Of a stretch of 10,394 nt of DNA, positions 6,281 through 10,394 are shown piece after piece (the first letter of the stretch is position 1; each line of letters begins with the position of its first letter). The DNA is from an uncultured Demequina sp. (GTDB lineage: Bacteria > Actinomycetota > Actinomycetes > Actinomycetales > Demequinaceae): positions 1-10,394 of the forward strand of contig CALALQ010000265.1 of the NCBI GenBank assembly GCA_937925595.1, in the 5' to 3' direction. The notes under the pieces were generated by a model, which worked only from the letters and a program-made list of their open reading frames with translations, did not search any database and had not been told where the DNA came from. Both the position numbers and the translations under genes were made by a program.

Positions 6281-6553
6281 ATGGCCACGTTCCTGATCCG
6301 CCAAACCCTGCCGAGCGACCGCAACAGCAGCGGCATCGCCGCCGTGCTGGCCTCCGGCACCGACGAGGCCGCGGCCCGCGCTCTTGCTGCGTCCAACGCA
6401 CCCGGCGGCACGAAGATCCCGGCGTCCTGGCCCGCCGTACAGGTTGGCAGCGGCGACCTGCCAAGCGGTTACAACCCGACGTACTTCGAGGGCGCGGCCG
6501 TTCCTCGCGACCCCGCCAACCCGACGACGCGCGGCCGCTTCCGCGGGGAGTGA
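6281..6553 (+). CDS. Small hypothetical protein, phage-like block
   Basis: A 90-residue protein of unknown function. The ATG at 6281 is preceded by TAGGAG (6266-6271). The sequence starts 'MATFLIRQTLPS', continues with an Ala-rich helix ('GTDEAAARALAASNAP'), and ends with a Pro/Gly/Asn-rich tail ('GSGDLPSGYNPTYFEG'). It is soluble, with no signal peptide or cysteine. The gene starts 34 bases after the upstream stop and its own stop is followed almost at once by the next start, so it is co-transcribed with both. Confidence 0.65.
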   Translation: MATFLIRQTLPSDRNSSGIAAVLASGTDEAAARALAASNAPGGTKIPASWPAVQVGSGDLPSGYNPTYFEGAAVPRDPANPTTRGRFRGE

Positions 6554-6556
6554 GTG

Positions 6557-6976
6557 ATGCAGTACGACGACTTCCGCGCCGGAGTGTTCGCCGCGATCGT
6601 GGCGCCAGAGACGGCGCACGCCCTCGCCGCACTGGGCGAGGCGGGGGAGCGCGACCTGGGCCTGATCCGCGCCGCGTGCGAGTGCGCTGGTGCCCGCGTC
6701 GCGCCCGTCGCCGCGTACTTCGGCTTCCTGCCGCGGATGGGCGCGCCGTCGGAGCTCGTGGACGTGACGACAGAGAACCCCGGTCGGGCGGTGCTCGCGG
6801 GCGACGCCGAGGCGCTGTGCCTGTTCGCGCTGTTCCGGGGCCGAGGAGTGCCGATCCGGACCGAGGTGGTCGTCGTGCCGCCCGAGCACTACGGACCGAG
6901 GCCCGAGCCGCGGAACCGGGCCGAGGAGGAGGAGGACTTCGGGCCGCACCCGTACCACCGGGCGGGCGACGATTAG
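6557..6976 (+). CDS. Hypothetical protein, last gene of the phage-like block
   Basis: A 139-residue protein I cannot assign. The ATG at 6557 is 3 bases after the upstream stop and 6 bases after GGGGAG (6545-6550); the GTG at 6554 is in frame but too close to that site. Residues 1-85 are Ala-rich and mixed helical, then 'LCLFALFRGRGVPIRTEVVVVPPEHYG' suggests a strand pair. The tail (about 115-139) is acidic, with a run of Glu, then a His/Asp end. A strong terminator begins 10 bases after the stop, so this closes the transcription unit that starts at or before 4366. Confidence 0.7.
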   Translation: MQYDDFRAGVFAAIVAPETAHALAALGEAGERDLGLIRAACECAGARVAPVAAYFGFLPRMGAPSELVDVTTENPGRAVLAGDAEALCLFALFRGRGVPIRTEVVVVPPEHYGPRPEPRNRAEEEEDFGPHPYHRAGDD

Positions 6977-6985
6977 CAACTGCAG

Positions 6986-7026
6986 CCGGTCGCTGGGCCC
7001 AACTCCGCCCGGCGGCCGGTTTTCTT
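6986..7026 (+). terminator. Intrinsic terminator closing the phage-like block
   Basis: CCGGTCGCTGGGC (6986-6998) pairs along all 13 positions with GCCCGGCGGCCGG (7007-7019), two of the pairs being G-U. The loop is 8 bases and TTTTCTT follows at 7020-7026. This is a strong rho-independent terminator in the + direction, 10 bases after the stop of the 6557 gene. A second hairpin, GCCGGGG/CCCCGGC (7029-7035, 7043-7049), follows at once but lacks a T run. Confidence 0.9.
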
Positions 7027-7135
7027 CAGCCGGGGCGCGTGTCCCCGGCCGCCCGCCGCGCTGCGTGTACCGGCGCGGCGGGATTCGAAGCCGTCCCCCG
7101 CGACGGAGCGCGCCCCGGGGGCGGCGCTTGCGCGC

Positions 7136-7179
7136 TCTGTCGACTAACTTTGCACAACCTGTTGACAATCTGTCGAGTA
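7136..7179. repeat. Direct repeat around the 7162 promoter
   Basis: TCTGTCGACTA (7136-7146) and TCTGTCGAGTA (7169-7179) match at 10 of 11 bases with starts 33 bases apart, about three helical turns. The second copy lies in the promoter spacer. Between them CAACCTGTTG (7155-7164) is a small palindrome overlapping the -35 box. These are plausible operators; no regulator is proven. Confidence 0.5.
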
Positions 7180-7190
7180 CACCATATCCT
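7162..7190 (+). promoter_or_regulatory. Sigma-70-type promoter for the 7391 gene
   Basis: A perfect -35 box TTGACA (7162-7167) is separated by 17 bases from a -10 like TATCCT (7185-7190, four of six consensus bases). It follows the terminator at 6986-7026 and precedes the lone gene at 7391, leaving an untranslated leader of roughly 190 bases. The surrounding sequence is also less GC-rich than the rest of the window. No gene is visible elsewhere in the 7027-7390 gap. Confidence 0.65.
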
Positions 7191-7390
7191 GTAGGCCCAA
7201 CGATTCGGACCACAATCTCTGCCATTTCGGCAGCCGCTGGTGGCCTTATAACCACTTCTGGCAGGCCGGGGCCGGCTGCGGGGTGGGTCGTGGGCATGTT
7301 TCGCTGGCGCGCGGCTTGCCGCAACCGACGCAGGTCTGTTGCGGGCGTCCTCGTGGGCTGTCTGCTTCGGAGACCGACCGGAGTTCAGAC

Positions 7391-8065
7391 ATGGCCAAGA
7401 CGAAGGCACCCCCGCGTACCGAGGAGCAGATTCGCGAGCTTGTTCACCGCTATTTCTACGACCGTTACAAGAAGGGTCGCGGGGAGCGAGGCAAGAACGG
7501 CATCGCCGCCAAGATCAGCGTCGTCCGAAAGGAACTCAAGGTGCTGCACGGGCTTTCCCAGCAGGAGATCGCCCGCGCCCTCACCTACCTAATCGACGAG
7601 GGCTGGGTACGGCGCGAGGAAGAGCAGAAGATGTTTCAGACGCCCGGCGGGACGATGCGCCCTGCCACCGCCGTGTATTACCGAATCACCTCGCCCGGCG
7701 TGACCAAGATCGAGGGCGACAGCGAGTACACCATGCCGAAGTTCCAAGGAATCAACATCAACGCGACCGGCCAAAACATCATCACGCTGGGCGACAACAA
7801 CCAGGTGGACGCCCGCTACGAGTCGATCGGTAACAAGCTGATCGAGTTTAAGGATGCGGTGCGAGCGGCCGCGGATGTGGACGACTCGGCGAAGCTGTCG
7901 ATCGTGGCCGACGTGGACTCGATGCAGAGCCAGTTGGCGAAGCCCGAACCGAACCGTCCGGTTCTTCGCGCTATCTGGGCAGGCATCGAGAGGCTGACGA
8001 CGGCAACGTCGCTCGCTGCGAACGTCGCCGCCCTCGCCCCTGTTCTTCACCCACTGCTGGGCTAG
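7391..8065 (+). CDS. Winged-helix protein with Gly/Asn beta linker and helical tail
   Basis: A 224-residue protein in three parts. Residues 10-105 look like a winged helix-turn-helix ('LHGLSQQEIARALTYLIDEGWVRREE', then a wing ending 'AVYYRIT'). Residues 120-139 form a short polar strand-turn segment containing 'NIITLGDNNQV'. Residues 145-224 are helical, with the pattern 'LSIVADVDSMQSQLAKPEPNRPVLRAIW' and a hydrophobic end 'SLAANVAALAPVLHPLLG'. From memory, similar linker-plus-helical tails follow varied N-terminal domains, including AbiTii-type proteins linked to phage defence, so the tail may be an assembly or membrane-association module. GGAG (7380-7383) sits 7 bases before the ATG; an in-frame extension to 7283 is less likely. 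It has its own promoter and no operon partner. The function is unknown; DNA binding is the best guess. Confidence 0.8.
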   Translation: MAKTKAPPRTEEQIRELVHRYFYDRYKKGRGERGKNGIAAKISVVRKELKVLHGLSQQEIARALTYLIDEGWVRREEEQKMFQTPGGTMRPATAVYYRITSPGVTKIEGDSEYTMPKFQGININATGQNIITLGDNNQVDARYESIGNKLIEFKDAVRAAADVDDSAKLSIVADVDSMQSQLAKPEPNRPVLRAIWAGIERLTTATSLAANVAALAPVLHPLLG

Positions 8066-8218
8066 GCCGTTCGCTCCCGCGTCGTGGAGCCGATGCGCAG
8101 GCACCATTCCATGACGCGAACCGCCGCGGTATCACGTCACGAGGTTTGTCGCGACACCGATCGTGCCGGAGATTTCGCTCGCGTCCCTGGCCAGCAGCCC
8201 GGGCGAAGGAGCGAAGCG

Positions 8219-8737
8219 ATGAACCGCAGCACGATCGAGTCGATGTCCCTCGCGGACCTGGCCGCCCTGTACAACAGCCTCCGCCCCGAGTCGCCCGTCA
8301 AGAAGTTCTCGGACAGGAAGACGGCGGTGCGCCGCGTGCTCGCGGCCGTGGAGGAGGCGGAGGCCGCCAAGGCGGCCGCGGCCCCGGCCGAGCCCGCCGC
8401 GCAGCCGGAGGCGGCTCCTCGCCGCCGCTCCGGGCCGCGGAAGCCCCGCACCGTGCGGCACGTCCCCACCGGCCCCGAGAAGGCTCCCCGCCCGGGCACA
8501 AAGCGCGGCGACCTCCTCGCCGCCCTCCTGGGCGGGGGCATGACGATCGAGGAGATGCAGTCGCGGTTCGGTTGGCAGGTCCGGGACTGTCGGGATGCTC
8601 TCAAGCTGCTCGCCAAGCACAACGGCTACGTGACCTACCTGGGCGAGGACGGGCGCTGGCACGCCGCTGCCCCGGAGCCCGACCGGACGAACACCGAACC
8701 AGAGGGACCGCGCCCAGGGCGGCGCGGGGCGAAGTGA
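8219..8737 (+). CDS. Basic two-domain protein, probable DNA-binding (DUF3489-like layout)
   Basis: A 172-residue protein. AAGGAG (8206-8211) 7 bases upstream fixes the ATG at 8219; a longer in-frame start at 8084 is not supported. Residues 8-42 ('SLADLAALYNSLRPES', 'VKKFSDRKTAVRRVLAAV') form a small helical domain that I associate with planctomycete and phage proteins. Residues 45-95 are an Ala/Pro/Glu then Arg/Pro/Lys-rich linker like a histone tail. Residues 95-148 ('KRGDLLAALLGGGMTIEEMQ' to 'YVTYLGEDGRWH') look like a winged helix-turn-helix of the kind found in DUF3489-type proteins. The tail is polar. A nucleoid or regulatory DNA-binding role is inferred. Its stop is 41 bases before the lipoprotein ATG; an alternative GTG for that gene would overlap this stop. 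Confidence 0.78.
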   Translation: MNRSTIESMSLADLAALYNSLRPESPVKKFSDRKTAVRRVLAAVEEAEAAKAAAAPAEPAAQPEAAPRRRSGPRKPRTVRHVPTGPEKAPRPGTKRGDLLAALLGGGMTIEEMQSRFGWQVRDCRDALKLLAKHNGYVTYLGEDGRWHAAAPEPDRTNTEPEGPRPGRRGAK

Positions 8738-8778
8738 GTGTGGTTGTCCCGGGCTTTGCGGCCTCGACGATTCGAGGC

Positions 8779-8997
8779 ATGGCTCTGAGCGCGAAGCGAC
8801 TGGCGGCGTGCGCGGTGGTACTGGCGGTGGCCCTCGCGGGCTGCGCCGCGCCTCGTCTGGCTGGGACGGCCGCCCCCGACGTCCCGCTCGCAAGCCCGAG
8901 CGCGTGGCGGAGCGGGGTCGTCGATCAGGCCATCCGCGAGACGGAGGAGCGCCGGTTCATCCGCGATCTGTGGCGAGCGAAGAGGGATGCCCGCTAG
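8779..8997 (+). CDS. Small lipoprotein
   Basis: A 72-residue protein with a clear lipoprotein signal: basic n-region 'AKR', hydrophobic 'LAACAVVLAVALAGC' and lipobox LAGC with Cys22 as the lipid-modified residue. After cleavage about 50 residues would remain, starting Ala/Pro-rich and ending in a charged helix ('QAIRETEERRFIRDLWRAKRDAR'). It would be anchored to a membrane, facing the periplasm-like space. The ATG at 8779 has only GAGG one base away, which is poor; GTG codons at 8734 or 8740 are alternatives and would couple it to the upstream stop. The TAG stop shares a base with the sigma-factor GTG. Small lipoproteins on phages can act in lysis (Rz1-like) or exclusion, but no such function is shown here. 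Confidence 0.7.
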   Translation: MALSAKRLAACAVVLAVALAGCAAPRLAGTAAPDVPLASPSAWRSGVVDQAIRETEERRFIRDLWRAKRDAR

Positions 8998-9989
8998 TGC
9001 CGCCGCCGTTCGTTCAACACTCGGCCTTCGACCTGCCCGACGCTGAGGAACTAATCTGGCGCACTGCGCCCGAACTTCCGCCGCCTCCCGACGTGCAACT
9101 CGACAGGGCCGCCGACGCGCGCCCGCCCGCACGCCCCGCCGTGCTATTGACAAGGCAGGAGGAGCTTGTTCTGTTCCTCCGTCTGAACTTCGCTCGCAAG
9201 CGCGCCCACGAGACCGCGGACCCGACCTGGGCCGTGCGAGCCCGAGACCTAGAAGATGCGGTGGTGCGGTACAACGTCGGGCTTGTGCTATCGGTGGCCC
9301 GGGGTGACGAGGAGACCGAAGCCGAGGGGCTCGCCACGCTGGTCAATGCCGCGCGGCACTTCGACGCGGCCCGCGGCTGGAAGTTCTCGACCTACGCCAT
9401 GCGCGCAGTCTGCCGCACCATCAGTCGGCTCCGCACACGGCAGGCACGCCGCGCCGCCCACGAGCGGGCCGTGGTCTGCGCGGGCGCGGAGGTGGTGTCG
9501 CTGGGCGACAGCACCCGATCCGTCGCCGCCCACCGCGCGACGCAGGAGGCTGAGCGGGAGCAGGACCGAGCGGAGCGACTGCGGGACGCCGTCAAGGCGG
9601 CAGGGCTGACGGAGAGCGAGCGGCGCGTCGTCACGCTCAGGTCCCATGATTTGCTCTACAAAGACATAGGCCACCGCTTCGGCAAGACGAAGGAGTGGGC
9701 TCGGCAGCAGCATCAGTCGGCGCTCGCGAAGATCCGCGCCGCCTACCGGGGCGAGCGGCCCCCGCCGCCCCGCACCCGCGAGCTCGCCGCGGTTCCGATC
9801 GAGCCGCGACCGGGCTCGCAGGTCGCGGCGGTATTGGCCATGCTCCGCAGTGATCCCTGCACCCTAGATGCCATCGCCACCCGACTCGGCGTGGACGCGA
9901 AGCGCGCCCGGGTGCGCATCGACCGGCTCGCGCTGCTGGGCTGGCCGGTCGTCAATGTCGGGCCGAGGACGTATGCGCTGCGCTCATAG
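8997..9989 (+). CDS. Divergent sigma-70-family factor with C-terminal winged helix
   Basis: A 330-residue protein with sigma-70 features. Residues about 52-147 match region 2: 'LTRQEELVLFLRLN' leads to 'DAVVRYNVGLVLSVARG', and 'NAARHFDAARGWKFSTYAMRAVCRTISRL' aligns with the region 2.2-2.4 pattern 'FD..RG.KFSTYA'. Region 3 is short and Arg/Glu-rich. Residues 203-250 match region 4 ('LTESERRVVTLRSHDLLYKDIGHRFGKTKEWARQQHQSALAKIRAAY'-type helix-turn-helix). An additional winged helix at about 274-327 ('VAAVLAMLRSDPCTLDAIATRLGVDAKRARVRIDRLALLGWPVV') is unusual. It would direct RNA polymerase to special promoters. The GTG at 8997 overlaps the upstream TAG, with AGAGGG at 8981-8986; upstream in-frame sequence is a shadow of the lipoprotein. 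Being on a mobile island suggests control of element genes. Confidence 0.82.
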   Translation: MPPPFVQHSAFDLPDAEELIWRTAPELPPPPDVQLDRAADARPPARPAVLLTRQEELVLFLRLNFARKRAHETADPTWAVRARDLEDAVVRYNVGLVLSVARGDEETEAEGLATLVNAARHFDAARGWKFSTYAMRAVCRTISRLRTRQARRAAHERAVVCAGAEVVSLGDSTRSVAAHRATQEAEREQDRAERLRDAVKAAGLTESERRVVTLRSHDLLYKDIGHRFGKTKEWARQQHQSALAKIRAAYRGERPPPPRTRELAAVPIEPRPGSQVAAVLAMLRSDPCTLDAIATRLGVDAKRARVRIDRLALLGWPVVNVGPRTYALRS

Positions 9990-10004
9990 AATGCGGCCGC
10001 ATAC
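9971..10004. repeat. Inverted repeat and 12-bp palindrome between the sigma and last genes
   Basis: GTATGCG (9971-9977) is inverted as CGCATAC (9998-10004), and ATGCGGCCGCAT (9991-10002) is a perfect palindrome. They sit across the end of the sigma-like gene and just before the ribosome binding site of the next gene. No T run follows, so it may be an operator or RNA processing hairpin, or chance in GC-rich DNA. Confidence 0.4.
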
Positions 10005-10016
10005 ACGGAGGCCGTC

Positions 10017-10355
10017 ATGCCGCTCGAAGTCGCCGAAGTTGACGTATTGCAGGAGTACCTTAGGGGTGTGCTCGGTCGTGCCGACCACCACGCTCGGGGT
10101 GTTGACCTGATCGCGCTCGCGCTGGCTGGGGCGGTCGTTTGGCGCAAGGTCGGCACGCTTGAGGTCATGGAGCGGGAAGGCGAGACGAAGAACGTGCTGT
10201 GGTTCCGCACCGATAAGTCCCGGTACGCGCTGTCGTACAACCACAAGGCGGGGACCATCGAGCTGCGCGAGAAGAACACGCAGGGCAAGGTGCTCGCCTC
10301 GCTGACGAACGAGACGGGCCTCGCCGAGCTTCGCAGGTTGTTTGAGGCGCTCTGA
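10017..10355 (+). CDS. Small hypothetical protein
   Basis: A 112-residue protein with a CGGAGG site (10006-10011) 5 bases before the ATG. The first half is helical ('VDVLQEYLRGVLGRADHHARGVDLIALALAGAVVWRK'), the second half alternates strands ('NVLWFRTDKSRYALSYNHKAGTIELRE') and ends in a short helix ('GLAELRRLFEAL'). Two adjacent His in 'RADHHA' and 'SYNH' stand out as possible functional residues. From memory it resembles small proteins of unknown function found in gene cassettes and accessory DNA; I could not check this. No signal peptide or membrane segment is seen. Only 39 bases follow it in the window, without a recognisable terminator. Confidence 0.75.
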   Translation: MPLEVAEVDVLQEYLRGVLGRADHHARGVDLIALALAGAVVWRKVGTLEVMEREGETKNVLWFRTDKSRYALSYNHKAGTIELREKNTQGKVLASLTNETGLAELRRLFEAL

Positions 10356-10394
10356 GGCCGTGACAGGTCGGATGGTCGGCTTCCGTCCAGGCGG

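Noticed and set aside
7076..7096. T-arm-like GGATTCGAAGCC, possible tRNA on the reverse strand
   Set aside because: The stem has a mismatch at the invariant G-C pair closing the T loop and no cloverleaf can be built around it.
7065..7592. 175-residue forward frame across the promoter region
   Set aside because: It overlaps the better supported 7391 gene in another frame, spans the promoter at 7162-7190 and has Arg/Ser-rich shadow composition.
9147..9152. TTGACA as a -35 box
   Set aside because: It lies inside the sigma-factor coding sequence and has no -10 match at suitable spacing.
9743..10288. 181-residue reverse-strand frame at the right end
   Set aside because: It is antisense to the end of the sigma gene and the 10017 gene, both of which have ribosome binding sites and sensible protein composition.

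Overview
The window is GC-rich throughout, with every convincing gene on the + strand. It looks like the left part of an integrated mobile island in a high-GC bacterium. The style (a primase-helicase of the AEP plus DUF5906 type, short coupled phage-like genes, a basic Ala/Pro-rich protein starting with a 'YNSLRPESPVKKFSDRKTAVRR'-like segment) suggests a planctomycete of the Gemmata group. That placement is an inference from recollection, not proven here.

Layout. (1) 19-55 is the 5' half of a tRNA-Thr(UGU) that stops in the anticodon loop and runs into unrelated sequence, a likely attachment junction. (2) 465-3444 is a coupled replication/regulation block: an AlpA/excisionase-like HTH protein, a small beta-rich protein, and an 810-residue primase-helicase. 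(3) 3445-4365 is about 920 bases without a gene. It is packed with short repeats: four perfect copies of GATCAAGTGG, 9-bp tandem units in both orientations, hairpins and two phased 9-bp arrays. It is the best candidate for the element's replication origin or partition site. (4) 4366-6976 is a phage-like block of five small genes opened by a terminase-small-subunit-like protein and closed by a strong intrinsic terminator (6986-7026). (5) 7027-7390 carries a good sigma-70-type promoter with repeats around it, driving a lone winged-helix protein (7391-8065) with a Gly/Asn beta linker and a helical tail. (6) 8219-9989 is a tight cluster of a basic DNA-binding-like protein, a 72-residue lipoprotein and a divergent sigma-70-family factor with an extra C-terminal winged helix. 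(7) 10017-10355 is a small unknown protein, after which the window ends.

How it may work together (inference): AlpA-like control, a self-encoded primase-helicase, a repeat-rich origin and a terminase small subunit without a visible large subunit, capsid or portal gene resemble the gene content of phage satellites (PICI-like islands). The sigma-like factor could redirect transcription of element genes. No integrase, large terminase or structural gene is visible, but the element probably continues beyond the right edge, so absence from this window is not absence from the element.
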